Of a DNA stretch of 64,000 nucleotides, positions 23,049-34,537 are shown piece after piece. Made by a program: the position numbers and the translations under genes. The notes under the pieces are model-generated. The model was given only the letters and a program-made list of their open reading frames with translations. It had not been told where the DNA came from and made no database searches. Every line of letters starts with the position of its first letter. The stretch's first letter is position 1. This DNA comes from Zarea fungicola (Eukaryota > Ascomycota > Sordariomycetes > Hypocreales > Cordycipitaceae): assembly GCA_900169235.1 (NCBI GenBank), contig FWCC01000006.1, positions 1-64,000 of the forward strand. Direction: 5' to 3'.

Positions 23049-24795
23049 CTACTCTTCAAGACTATACACCTCCAGCTCAGCAACCATGGTGCGAGCAGGA
23101 ATAGTAACGCAGATGGGAAATCCGCCATAGTCCGGCTCCTCATTTGGCATCATGGCATAAATTCCACTTCTGGTCTCGTCACCATTGAGCATCCTACCCG
23201 TCACTAGCTCACCGGTCTTGTCATTTGCAACAAGCTTCTCTTCAAATCTCAGCCAGCCTGTAAATGTCGCCTTGTCGCTCAGCGCTTTTGCCCGAACTTG
23301 GAAGCCCCAGCCGATAAGAAGAAAGACACCACTACCGCGGTGAATGACCATGCCCGCGCCTGTCCCTGGCTTTCCAAAGACAAAACAGCGCTCAATGGTG
23401 ATTTCGTAGCCGGCCCAGTGGCGGACTACTTTTGCACTGGGGTCCGATCCGTCAGGGCGGAGCTCGTCGAAGAAGAACCCGACGGATGAGTCGGGCTCTC
23501 GCTGAGCTTCTAATACGATGGCAGATACCGATTTGAGCAAGGCATAGTGTTTTGTGAATGGGTTTGTCGCTGGCTTCAGAGTATCGATGCCAAACGGGGA
23601 TGTGCCCAGCGCTGCGTGAGAGCCAAACGCAGCCCAAATGCGGCGAGCACCGTACTCATCACGACGCTGCTCAGGAATGAAGAGTGGCTGATTTCTGTGG
23701 CGATACTTTGCACAAGACGAATTATACTCGTTCAAGTAAATGTCTGGGGCGACAAAATCCAGCGACGGTGCAAATTTCTGCCAAATGTCCAATACGTTTG
23801 CGGTTCCGCCACCAGAGGGATAATTTCCAGGCTCGCCGCCGCCACCAGCAATGGCTGGAAAGTCATTTTCGGAATCGTTGCCGACATAGTTTTGCCACAC
23901 GTTGGTATAGAGTGGTAACGGATAGATCTTTTTTCCCCTCGCAGCAATCTCCTCAAGGTATTTAGCGTAGTGATATGCCATGAACAGCTCGTCGGTTCTG
24001 CGACCCTTGCCAAATACTGCATCCCAACTGGCGTTATTGGTAGAGCTAATTTTGGCATTGAACGCCTTCAAATTCCGTTGCAGCTCAGGATGGAGATTCT
24101 CCCATTCATTTGATAAGAACTGCACCAGGTCGCCCGGCACTGGCTGTGCAAACTTGTCGTTTGCTACAGGTGAGGCATCGCGAGAGTCCCCTAGTAGACC
24201 GACTTCGTTCTCAACCTGCACCATTAAAACAGTAAAGTGGTTTTCGTCAATTTCCTTTATATGAGCCATCAGCTTCTCGAATGCCTTGGCGTCAGCTTCA
24301 CGGCCATCCTCGTGGAAGATGGATATGACATCTCCTGTCTCAAGGATGCCACCAGCCTTTCGTAGCTTGGCGCGTGGGAATCGCTTAACATCTTTCTTGA
24401 CCCAAGAGGGTGCGTAGGTTGATATTCCTGCGATTAATTAGTTTCACGCGCAAGTTGATTTGTTTCCACGCTACTGATGTTGGCGTACCATTCTTGAACG
24501 AGCCAAACCACAGCAGCACGAGATGCAAACCGTGCTCCCGTGCTCCCAAAATGACTTTATCCAACGTCTCAAAGTGAAACTGCCCCTCTATAGGCTCAAT
24601 CATCTCCCATGTTACACAGCCCAGAACGGTATTGATGTTTGTCTCGACCATTTTCGGCCAAACCGTTTCCATGTACGCCGCGTCAGTCATGGACGAGTTT
24701 TGCAGCTCAGCACCAAGGATGAGAAACGGCGCATCATTCACGATTAGCTGTTTGGAATTTGGCGTCTTGACGAGATGGGGGATTGATGGCGGCAT
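23049..24795 (-). CDS. GH35-type glycosidase (DUF5597-like), putative beta-galactosidase
   Basis: Exons 24795-24489 and 24427-23049 (intron GTACGC...CGCAG) give 561 aa. There is no signal peptide, so it is probably intracellular. It opens with the GH35-like barrel text FLILGAELQNSS, and NTVLGCVTWEMIEPIEGQFHF matches strands 1-2. The acid/base motif QVENEVG puts the proton donor at Glu177. FIPEQ around residue 355 is the likely nucleophile strand (Glu355). The C-terminal 150 residues (IERCFVFGKPGTGAGMVIH... and on) correspond to the beta-domain found in DUF5597-type GH35 proteins of bacteria and fungi. It is head-to-head with a sugar transporter gene, which supports intracellular hydrolysis of an imported galactoside. 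Exact substrate unknown. Confidence 0.85.
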
Positions 24796-25571
24796 TGTGG
24801 ATGGAGATGGACAGCAACAGTCTCGAGACGGTGTAGTTTTGGTTAGTTTACGTTTTCATTTCTTTCGCCATCAATCGCACGTCCAACGCCTTAAATACAA
24901 TTTCATGCCCCCCACGTCATACGAGCTCGTTGGCAAAGCCGAATGTGCCCTTTGGATTATGAGGTAATCATTTCCCCAAGCCAAGCAAGAGAACCCACCA
25001 GACACCGGCATTCCTGCTATCTGACTCGCGCATTTTGCAACGCCACCTTCACTGTAACGGCTGCGAAGAAACAGAATACTCCGTTAATAGCAAATCAAAT
25101 ATTTAAGCGAGCCAATGATTCATCTGCGCTTATAGAGTCTCCAATCATTCTCCTGCAAAAGGTTCTTCCCCGCGCCACCTTGTGGAGTGGACATGGATCG
25201 ACGAGAAAAGCTACGGCAAACCTGGGGAAGCAGGCCGGGAATGGGGACATGTGGTTGGACAATAAGCCGGCGCTATATGCGGGCTTGTTGCCGAAGCAAG
25301 CCTGTGCGTCTTATTGGCTGCACTCTCCAGCGGCGCCAACAGTTTGCTAGTAGAATTTAGCCATGCGCTGAACCATTTGCCCCGTCTCTGGGGTTTTCCT
25401 TCTCGGTAGCTACATGTCTGCGATTTCCCCAATGGAGTGGAGCGCATCGAGACTACACGTTGTCTCCAGGCTTCCCCATGGGGTATAAAGACAGCCAGGT
25501 TATCCTCTAACAATCGACTTCAATAACTTGATTCAGAGGCAGCTCATTCAAGACAGTTTAAGTTCGCCAAA
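24796..25571. promoter_or_regulatory. Bidirectional promoter between glycosidase and sugar transporter
   Basis: A 776-bp divergent spacer. A TATA-like run (GTATTTAAGG on minus, about 24890-24899) lies about 96 bp from the glycosidase start, and TATAAAG at 25484-25490 lies about 82 bp from the transporter start. Several SYGGRG-type words occur (CTGGGG near 25223 and 25389, GTGGAG near 25183), the form bound by the carbon catabolite repressor CreA. That regulation is an inference from short motifs. Confidence 0.45.
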
Positions 25572-27486
25572 ATGGGCCTTTTTGCAGCAAAGAAGAGCGT
25601 GGCCGTTGAAGAGGGCCATGTTTCCGACGTGGACCACAACGATGCCGGTATCGAGGGTCTCAAAGTCCCAGAGGTCACTTGGTATAAAAGACCTGGCCTT
25701 CGAAGGTTGTACCTAATGATGCCCGTACTCTTCTTAGGTTCGCAGCGATCCATTCATCTACTCAAAGTTGATATGTCTTCTAACAGATGCAGGTTCTACT
25801 ACCAATGGCTATGACGGATCACTACTCAATGGTCTTCAGACTATGCATCCCTGGCAAACTTGTATGGATCTATTCCGTTTGGGGGACGAACGGTATAAAC
25901 TAATAAAGAGCCAGACTTTGGAAATCCGAGTGGAAGTCGACTTGGCCTTTTCACTGCCATTATGAACATCGGCGCACTCTCTGCACTGCTTTTTTGTAGG
26001 CAACACCTGTTCTTCTTCATTTCACCCAGCTAACAATTGTGTCTCGCAGCCTCTTACCTGGCTGATCTTCTTGGCCGCCGTAAAGGCGTCGCGGCTGGTA
26101 CCATCATCATCTTTGTTGGCACCATTATACAGTGCGTTCCTGGGGTCAATGCCAGCACATTCATCGCTGGAAGGTACCTTGTTGGGCTTGGGTAAGAAAA
26201 AGCTTGCCGTTTGTGGTAGCGAAATGAGACTAAACATCATCCAGCTCAAACATTTCTCAAGGCTCGGGCCCCCTCCTTATCATGGAGCTAGCTTACCCTC
26301 AACACCGCGGCACGCTCACGACCATGTACAATACGCTCTGGTATCTCGGATCCATCATTGCTGCGTGGACCGTGTTTGGTACGGTCAACTACACAACAGA
26401 CGCTGCTTGGAGGATCCCTGTGGCGCTGCAGGCCGCGATGCCGCTGCTGCAGTTCCTCTTCATCTGGTTTCTACCCGAGAGCCCCCGTTGGTTATGCTCA
26501 AAGGATAGGCTTGATGAGGCTTTCAAAGTTTTGGTCGAGGTAAGTGTCTGCTATTTGACCTGGTCTGATGTGAAAACTGAACCATTACCAGTACCATGCC
26601 GACGGGGACGCCCAGGATCGTTTCGTGCAAGCAGAGTTCACCGAGATTCAAGAAACCATTCGTATGGAAAAGGAGTCCTCAAGCACCTCTTGGCTCGTTT
26701 TAGTCCAAACTCCTGGAAACCGGAAGCGAATGCTACTCTGCACACTCACGGCCTTTTTCTCCCAATGCTCTGGGAACGGCCTCGTCTCATACTATATCCA
26801 CGATATTCTCAACTCGGTCGGCATTACCAAGTCATACGATCAGACCGTGATTAATGGCGGCCTGCAGATTTGGTCGTTTCTTGTCGCAATTGGGTTTTCT
26901 TCCTTCCTCGTAGACAGACTTGGTCGAAAGACGCTGTTTATGATTGCCGGAGTAGGCATGCTTGTGACATTTACCATATGGACAGCGTAAGTACTACATC
27001 GTTTCCAGATTCAGCCGGGGCCAACTTACTGAATACTCTCGCAGTTGTTCTGCCGTGTATGCCAAAACAGGCAATTCTGCAGCCGGTGGTGCTGTGATTG
27101 CCATGATATTCTGCTTCTACGGCATCGCCGGATTTGCTTGGCCGGGTCTCACCATATCGTACTGTGCCGAGATTCTCCCTTACAACATCCGTGCCAAGGG
27201 ACTGGCCATTAGTCTCGCATTAACAGCCTTGTCTAGCGTTTTCAACCAATATGTCAACCCTATTGGGCTCCAGAGCCTGCAGTGGAAATACTACCTCGTG
27301 TACATTGCCATTCTGGTGGTGGAGTGTCTATGTATCTGGTTCCTATTTGTCGAAACAAAGGGTCCTACTCTGGAAGAAATTGCGGAGCTGTTTGATGGCA
27401 AAGATGCCCAAGTTGGTGGAACTACTGGAACTGTGCTCGAGAAGAAGTTCGAAGCAGCTGAGCAAGCTGAGCATATTGAGAGATAG
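25572..27486 (+). CDS. MFS sugar transporter (7 exons)
   Basis: Exons 25572-25737, 25787-25861, 25915-25995, 26050-26191, 26245-26539, 26592-26986 and 27045-27486 join in phase to 531 aa. Twelve transmembrane segments are expected. Sugar-porter signatures are present: STTNGYDGSLLNGLQ after TM1, LADLLGRRKG in loop 2-3, GSNISQGSGPLLIMEL with PQHRG, PESPRWL after TM6, LVDRLGRKTLF in loop 8-9 and VETKGPTLEE after TM12. These are typical of the lactose/hexose permease group of fungi. The first donor (GTTCGC at 25738) is not canonical; phase and homology wording support it, but it should be checked with cDNA. Divergent from the GH35 gene, it probably imports that enzyme's substrate across the plasma membrane. 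Confidence 0.88.
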
Positions 27487-27611
27487 ATCACAGGACCAGG
27501 GCAGCGCCGCCATGGAGCGGCCAAGAAAAAAGCTGCTGGCAAATACATTCATCTCCACTGGTCATACGTTTATAGTTTTCAAATAGCGCGGTTCTGCTCC
27601 ATCAAATACTC

Positions 27612-27715
27612 GCGGCCATAGATTAGCTGGGAGATCGTCAGACTGAAGTTCCACTTCATTCCTACGGAATTAGATACCTATCTGAAGGTCGTGTGTTCGA
27701 GTCACACTGGCCGCA
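27612..27715 (+). tRNA. tRNA-Phe(GAA) with 31-nt intron
   Basis: The acceptor stem GCGGCCA/TGGCCGC is fully paired (27612-27618 with 27708-27714). The D arm GATT/GATC closes AGCTGGGA, with one T-G pair. The anticodon stem TCAGA/TCTGA holds loop CTGAAGA with anticodon GAA at 27644-27646 after splicing. The intron, 27649-27679, follows position 37 as in all nuclear tRNA introns. The T arm is GTGTG/CACAC with loop TTCGAGT. A T-run (CTTTTTG, from about 27721) downstream can end Pol III transcription. Confidence 0.9.
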
Positions 27716-27879
27716 AGTTTCTTTTTGCTCTTTCATTTTTGCTACTGGTTCTCAGACTTTTTCAATTAAAATTAGTTAGACGTTGAAGGCAGCAAACAAT
27801 CGTGCATTATTTCATCAGCAGCGGCGGATGTCAGGTAAACCCGTGGACAGGTCCTGGGGTTGTAATTCCAAAAGAAATT

Positions 27880-29592
27880 TTATTCCGCCTCTCTCAAAAT
27901 AGCCATTGCATCATCAGCGTATTCATCTCGCTCTGTATACATTTCTCCCTGTCCGGGATATTTTTCCGGTACTGGCAACGCATGTTGAAGTAGAAACATC
28001 ACCATCCAACGGTCTGCTTTGTGCGTGTTTTGGTTGGCTTTCCACATACAAGCTCGTTGAAATATGAAAAGCCTCTCCATCTAAAACAGATTAGAAATGT
28101 TATGCATGCTATAGTGCGATTTGTTTGGTCCCGCTTACCAGTTGGTCGACCGCAGGCCAGTACTGTCGCATTTCAACCAGCGCTTCAAAGTTGAATTCCA
28201 GCCTTTGGCGAGCCTGCAAAAGTTCAGACTGCTCTCCAAATAAAAGCGTGTGTAGGAGAGTGGCCGAGGAAACGACAATCATGTGAGCGACAATAAAATA
28301 CACTGTTTTGCAGCGGGGTATAGTCCATGAGAGGCGCAAGAGGTCGCTGTAGGCGGCGGCATGGTGTCTGCATTTTGACGCGAAGGATGTTACTGTCGCA
28401 CTTTGCTCCAGCCGCAGATCCAGATAGTGAAAATAGAGCAACGTAGAATAATGATGGTATCCTAGATGGAGAGCAACGAATGCTGGCCCGAGACCTTTCG
28501 TCGCATGTTCCTGTATATTTACTTCTCGTAGCTGTACGTTTTCTGGTAGAGATCTGACGAAATCATCCAGCGGTGCAGATAGACGCCAGGTTGTTGCTTC
28601 AATATCCACGTCATTCATCCCGCAGTCAACATACTTCCTATGAAGATCCTGAATGTCGCGAAAGACGTGGACTAATTGAATCATTCTGCCCCAAAGACCG
28701 GGTCGCGATATTTCTTGGGAGTGACTGTCTGGGTGCAATTGATGAAATTGGAGTTCGTCCATTGGCAGCAGGAATGAGTCGGATGCTTGTATTTGCCTTG
28801 GTAAATCATGACCAGCCGAGGACCATAGATCAGCCATGTAAAGGCTCCAAAACACTCGTATCTTGGTCTCTTTGATAATTTGATTGTCTGACGAAGAGCC
28901 AGTCGGCAGGTGTAGAATTTGTGCCATTCGGAATGCGATTCCTACACACTCATAGTTAGAGGCCCGCCCAGCGAGAAGTACGTCGACGCGGAATATTACC
29001 AAAATATAAAGCTTCAGCCTGGTTGTTACCGCCTCCGCCGTAATAATTACTGAGAAGCACTAGCGCCTGGATTGTTTCGAGACTAATGTCGTCAATCTCT
29101 GGCTTTAGCTTCTCCAACGCCAATTCAACAAAGCCAGCCGACAATTGTCGCACCGCCGGCTCCTTGGATACTCTTTAAACCGTCTGATATATCAGTTACT
29201 TATCCCCTTTGTAGCGTTAAAAGCGAGAACAGTGTGTCTCACCGAGCTGCCATGGCCAAGACACTGTACAAGATCTTTGGCGGGAGTGATCCATCTTCCG
29301 CTTGGCGAACCAGCGTTGGCGGATGAAATAAAGTATGTGGCTTATCATGAATAGCCTCGACGTATAGATTTACCAGCTCCATTCGCCGCTCCGCGGTAAT
29401 TTGGGCTCGTGAATCAGTTGTCGCGCTGCCATTTGGTAACAAGTACCTGCCAGTACTGGACTGGCCTTGCCTCTGGCCAAGAGAGCAAATGAGGCTGCGC
29501 TTCTCACACTCTTTGCAGGAAAGGCTAGTACTTTCTCGCGTGCATTTGCGCTTTCCACTCCGACATTCAGAGCAAGCCTTTGCAATCTTCAT
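27880..29592 (-). CDS. Zn2Cys6 transcription factor next to sugar genes (4 exons)
   Basis: Exons 29592-29243, 29172-29000, 28941-28139 and 28080-27880 join in phase to 508 aa. The binuclear zinc cluster is at residues 7-36 with spacing CX2CX6CX8CX2CX6C (CSECRSGKRKC ... CKECEKRSLIC). The middle is a fungal-specific regulatory domain (VLAMAARVSKEPAVRQL, LLGIAFRM-like FGIAFRMAQILHLP, KETKIRVFWSLYMADLWSS). The last exon supplies FQRACMWKANQNTHKADRW. Such factors bind CGG-containing sites and usually regulate neighbouring genes. Its end lies 393 bp from the 3' end of the transporter, so control of the GH35/transporter pair is a plausible inference. Confidence 0.85.
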
Positions 29593-30292
29593 GCTGTGAT
29601 CGCTACCTCAGCTGTGTCCTCGCCTCATTCTTAGCTCTTTGTTGTTAGTTCGCTGTAGCTTTCTAGGAAAAAGCCTGGCTAGCATGTTGATTTAGTTGTC
29701 AAAGCCCCGCATACCAATGACCCCGCGCGTTAACTCGGTCGCTTGCAGAAAAGCTGCAGGCTCTCCCCGAGCAGCACTATAGATAACTTGGATATTTATT
29801 TTATTTTATTTTTGCTGCAACGGTTCTCTAATTATACACGCTCAAGTATCTCTTGCAATCCTATGGGGAATTTTCCGCCGGCATGTTACGGGCGTTTACC
29901 AGGATTTTGATTAAAGTACTGTTGGTCGCTGACGCTCCCATACCGTCAGGTTCCCCAGCTTTTGCAGTCTGCCAGTGGAGTAGAGTCGAAATTGGCAATT
30001 TGAGTTGACTTTCATTGATATATGAGTTGTCTTGGTGTGAAGTGACTTTAATCCCCAGCAGGAAAACATTTGGATGTGAATGCACCGTGAAGAATTGGGC
30101 AGGAGAACGGGATATGTGGGAAATAATTTACTTACATTACAGTGTTATTCTTATTTATTTACAACAGTTAAAATTAGCTTATTACAGTGGGTATTTTCGG
30201 TGTAGAGAGGTGATTGTACGTAAACTCGTTCCCTTGGCAGCCATTCTGACTGCCAACATATGCCAGAGACTTTGCGACAAAGCTGTTCTTTG
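29593..30292. other. Intergenic, nothing supported
   Basis: The 5' flank of the Zn2Cys6 gene and the 3' flank of oma1. AT-rich near 29785-29840. Confidence 0.5.
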
Positions 30293-31454
30293 TTAGATGA
30301 TTTCTTCGCGCTTCGCCAATGCCTGGGCGATCGAGTTTTTCACATTAGAAACTCTCTTCTCATCTTTACCAATGTCAGCAATTACAGTAATGGGTGAATG
30401 CAAACGGTGGAAGGAAAAGCACGTACAAAGCGGATGCGTCCTCAAATGCTCTGGGTCGCCATTGTCATCTGCATCAGATACCGTCTTCATGCGCTGCCAG
30501 TATTCGACGGCCTCCTGTGGGTCATAACCTGCCTTGGCCATCATTATCAAGCCAATGTAGTCAGCCTCGCTTTCTTGCATGCGACTCTTGGGCAGGTGGT
30601 ACGAAATGTCGTCGAAAATATAGCCGCCCAACACATTCCACATCCCAAACAGAAACAGGCCGGGTAGTCCACCAGCCAGGAAGAAGGCGCCGCCCAGGAT
30701 GGTGTGCCGCGCGAAAATAGCCGAGAAGGTCTCAGCCGAGTGTGAGGCTACGACGTGTGCCATTTCATGACCGAGCAAGGCGGCCAGTCCATCTTCGTTT
30801 TGGCACACGTCAAACATGCCGCTATACATGAATAGGCTCCCATTTGGAAGAATGAATGCGTGTATAGCACCTAAATTTCGCACCACAGGCTTTGTTTAGT
30901 AAATATTTCTCAGGTGGCCACTTCGAATGGGATGTACACTCACTGTCATCGTCAAAGATGTATATCCGCCAATCCTCATCGTTGAGTCCATTGGCACGAG
31001 TAATTTTCTTCATAACTCTCTTGGTCATTGCGAATCGTTCATCAGAGACGTGTAATAAGTGTCCATTTTGCTCTTGGTGGTCTTCAAGCCAGCCTTCCGT
31101 GCCGTACTGACCGACAGTAACCATGAGGTTTTTTGGCAAGATGTTGCACCTTTTTCGTCCTGTGACGGGCACCTCATCTAGACTAGCATAGTACAGACTG
31201 GCAGCAAGAATGCCCAAGCCGGCGACGGCGGATCTCTTGTAGCGGTTGCGCCAGATGTTGTGGCAGCGAAGGGATATTGAGCGCATCATAGCCAAACGCA
31301 CATGTGTGCCTTCTGGACCGCGAGGTAGGTTCCCGCCAGACTTGCTGAGCGAGGCTGTCCATCGTGGTTTGCAGATGAAAGACGGGACTGTAGATCGGAG
31401 CGCACTAGGTTGTAGGACGCGCCGTAGCGAAGTCCAGCGACGTACGCAGAACAT
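30293..31454 (-). CDS. oma1: Oma1-like mitochondrial inner-membrane metalloprotease
   Basis: Exons 31454-30944, 30870-30427 and 30363-30293 give 341 aa. The basic N-terminus (MFCVRRWTSLRRVLQPSALR) looks like a mitochondrial presequence. One membrane segment (AVAGLGILAASLYYA) follows. The M48 core then has FDDDSAIHAFILPNGSLF, the zinc motif HEMAH at 205-209 and the third ligand in ESEADYIG. Oma1 cleaves inner-membrane proteins under stress. Intron 1 must end at the TTTAG at 30871, because the nearer AAAG breaks phase. Intron 2 (30364-30426) is 63 bp, divisible by three, with no stop, so a retained form would still be translated. The family call is firm; orthology to yeast OMA1 is likely. Confidence 0.85.
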
Positions 31455-33835
31455 GATTAGTGTGGAAGGTTGTGGTGTTTTACTTGCTCATGCAAATTTA
31501 GTTGACTTGAGAGTGAATTGTAGCTGATGACGAGATATTTCAAGCTGGCGACTGTCGCTATTTGGCCTCAGGCGATATTAATCATAGTTGAGTATTGAAG
31601 CCTGAAATGGACGCAATTGTGGGTAGCCGCAAGGCGAATTAGGGGTCGTCATGCGACCAAGGGAGCCTCAAAAGGCCTCCAACTAGACACTTTCTAACTA
31701 GCGATTAATAAACAAACATGAAATGACGCAAAAACCTATCAAGAGGGTATTTGTCCAAGTTACTCCGCGGGATATCTGATGAATGGAAGCGACGCGTCTG
31801 GGCCTGATAAGCTCTATGCCAGCGAAGCGCCTTTTGCGACAGTCTCAATACCGAGGTGCGGTCGGTCATGGTCATTTATTAATGAGTTTTTCATAGGTCA
31901 AGAAAAAAACTGTATGGAAACTGTCCACATTGCCTCAAACGAAGCACCGCAAGGGGATTTGACGGGATGGCATTGTACCTGCCAGAAATCGAGAAAAAGA
32001 AGTCGCGCGGGGAAGACCGGGACAGAAAATCCCAGCCAACTATGAAATTCGGGCCAAATTCACGATTTGCTTCAAGCGGCTGTAGCCGACCAAGTCGGAC
32101 CGGGCTGTCTCCTGGTCGCGTTTATCGACCGTTTATGACTGAATGTCTGGCTTGGAATATTTTACTCCTCCTCGTCCACAATGGACTATTTAACATTATA
32201 CCTCAGACAATTTATCGGGTTTATTTTTAGCGAGACATGGTAAAAATAGTGCATAACTTGCATAACTTGCATAACTGGACTGATCTGCGGTGTTCGCCCT
32301 GTGATCAACGATGCCTGGAACAAGTAAGCACGACGCCCGGTATTTATTACTCAGGTGAGATGGTGGCTTACATCGAGTGCAACGCTAGATGCCCGTCGTT
32401 TATTCTCATACGGCGATGGCCGTAGGGACTGCAGCTGTCGCGGTGAGTTCGTTTGTTTTTATTTCTACTTTTCATCAACTTTGTTCTCTTTCGCCTTGAA
32501 ACTTTCAGCCGCAGTGATTGTTCCAAGGCTCACATGGGGACGTAGGCAAGCCTGAATCATATAATCTAACGGGAGCTTGGCGTATTCTCTATTCCCAAGT
32601 TTCGCTGACCTTCCAGCTTCACCAAGTAAATCGTTGGAAAATAAGCATTGCAAAATCATGCGCCAATTTCCATCATCCTTCTAGAAAAGAAGCATCAAGT
32701 GCCTTGCATTCGCTAGGCAGCTACTAGACGCCACACGTTTAGAAGACATGCCGGGGCTTCGGGAGGATCGGCCTGCAGTAGGGGAATATTTAGTTTCAAC
32801 AAGCTCCATCACCCCATTAATAAGGAGACTAAATCATGTCCCACTGTGACTGACCGTGACTAGCAGGATCTTTTGTGGGCGTGTCTAGCAAGAGGTCATG
32901 ACCAAGACATTTGGTTGTAAGTCTTTGTCAGCTTAGCTGCCATCGCATCTATAATTGAAACTCTTCTCATTCATAAGGCTGCTTAAACTGACAGATGTCG
33001 GGTTGCTCCATGAAAGCTCTCTGCGGGTGAATCTCGAGTAGATGAGGATCTTGCATGCATGAGGGCGAGAACAGGCTTCCTAGTATGCGGCTGTGGCCGA
33101 GTAGCTTAAATTTTGTCAACTCCGGTCGAATCCCGATCCGTACCCGACTGCACTTCCAACTGGTCTCTCGCAAAGACTTGCTGTGAACACTTGAAAACAC
33201 GGCCAAGCATCTTTTCTGATTGTACATTTCAATGAAATCATATCAGATCTGAATAGTTTGTACAAATAATCACAAACGTACTTTTCCATGTGGTGTAAGC
33301 CGTCCTGTCAGCTGAGATTCCACTCTATGGGCTGGCAAGAGCATTTTACTTTGACTGAGCAGCGGGACCCGAACCTGCCCCAGAAACAGAATGGTCCACG
33401 TTTAGTTAAACCCACGGCAGTCAACTCAATTAGATTTATTCTTCCTTCTCTCGGGGCTAACGGATCGGCGAGGAGTTGACTGTAAACTCAGCTGTACCCG
33501 TGCGTTGTTACGAAAATGGGTCTCATAAGCAGTAATCTCACGCACCCCATGCTGCAGATGCCATCGGCGACTACCTACTTGACAAACACATGTGGGAATT
33601 GTCCACATGGCTCTAGCGTACTCCAAAGGGTAGCATTCTGGGCTGATATGCATGTTATATTGAACGAGCGTCGCGCATCGTTTGATATTTATAACCCCCC
33701 TCGCTGCCTTCCTCAACCAAGACTTGTTCCAACGAACCTTAGAAACTGTCCATTCTACCAGCTCTCAACGTCGAAAAGCGTTATACTTTTTTTAATTCTT
33801 TATTTAATCAATACTATACGCACCATTACGTCGTA
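31455..33835. other. Intergenic, about 2.4 kb, no gene supported
   Basis: Contains a 9-bp tandem repeat at 32251 and a tRNA-like fragment near 33090. All frames are short and unrelated to known families. Confidence 0.45.
32251..32276. repeat. 9-bp tandem repeat GCATAACTT x3
   Basis: Three head-to-tail copies, the last truncated by one base, in an AT-rich spacer. Confidence 0.9.
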
Positions 33836-34537
33836 ATGAAGGGATTCTTCGCCACCGCCGCCATCGTGGCACTGGCCGCTGCCAGTCCACTTGTCCAGGA
33901 GCGAGTAAACACATGCGCTTCTGGCTCAGCGCCGCCTTACGGTGCCTTGACAAACAGCGCTTGCCCTTGCTGGAGCTGGTACAAGATCCAAACTGGCGAG
34001 AATGACTGCGGCAAGCTCGCCACCAAGTTTGGCGTCAGCCGTGCCGACATCATTAAGTGGAATCCGGATGTCAGCATGACCGTCGATGGCACATTCTACG
34101 ACTGCATCAATATTTGGGCCCAGCAGCAGATTTGCGTTGGTACGTTTCCATCTTTTAACCCCGTCTAAATGGGGGTTTAAGTTTACTTCTTGCCAACAAT
34201 GTTAACAATGCGACTTCTAGGCGTCTCACCTCCTGCGAATATTCCGCCGCCTCCCTGCAACGCCAACCCGCCGTACCCTGTCGGAGCCGGTACCGTGTGC
34301 GGATGCAATAAATGGTACAAGATCCAGTCAGGCGATGACTGCAGCCCCGTCGCGTCCAAGTTTGGCATCTCAAGCAACCAGCTCATCAAGTGGAACCCTT
34401 GGCTGTCTGCAGATGTCGACGGTACACACTACGCCTGCCTGAACATGTGGCCGACGGATAACCTTTGCGTTGGTACGTTTTATGAGATCGGCGGCTTACT
34501 GTACAAATAACTAACAATGCATCTCGCAGCGGCCTAA
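33836..34537 (+). CDS. Secreted two-LysM protein (LysM effector type)
   Basis: Exons 33836-34139, 34221-34472 and 34530-34537 encode 187 aa. The signal peptide is MKGFFATAAIVALAAASP. Two LysM modules follow: WYKIQTGENDCGKLATKFG...DIIKWNP (about residues 44-100) and WYKIQSGDDCSPVASKFG...QLIKWNP (about 127-182). Each is bordered by cysteines, six per half, and each ends in CV directly before a phase-1 GTACGT intron. The third exon only adds two alanines and the stop. Fungal secreted LysM proteins bind chitin oligomers, shielding hyphae or dampening chitin recognition by hosts; which applies here is not visible. Confidence 0.9.
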
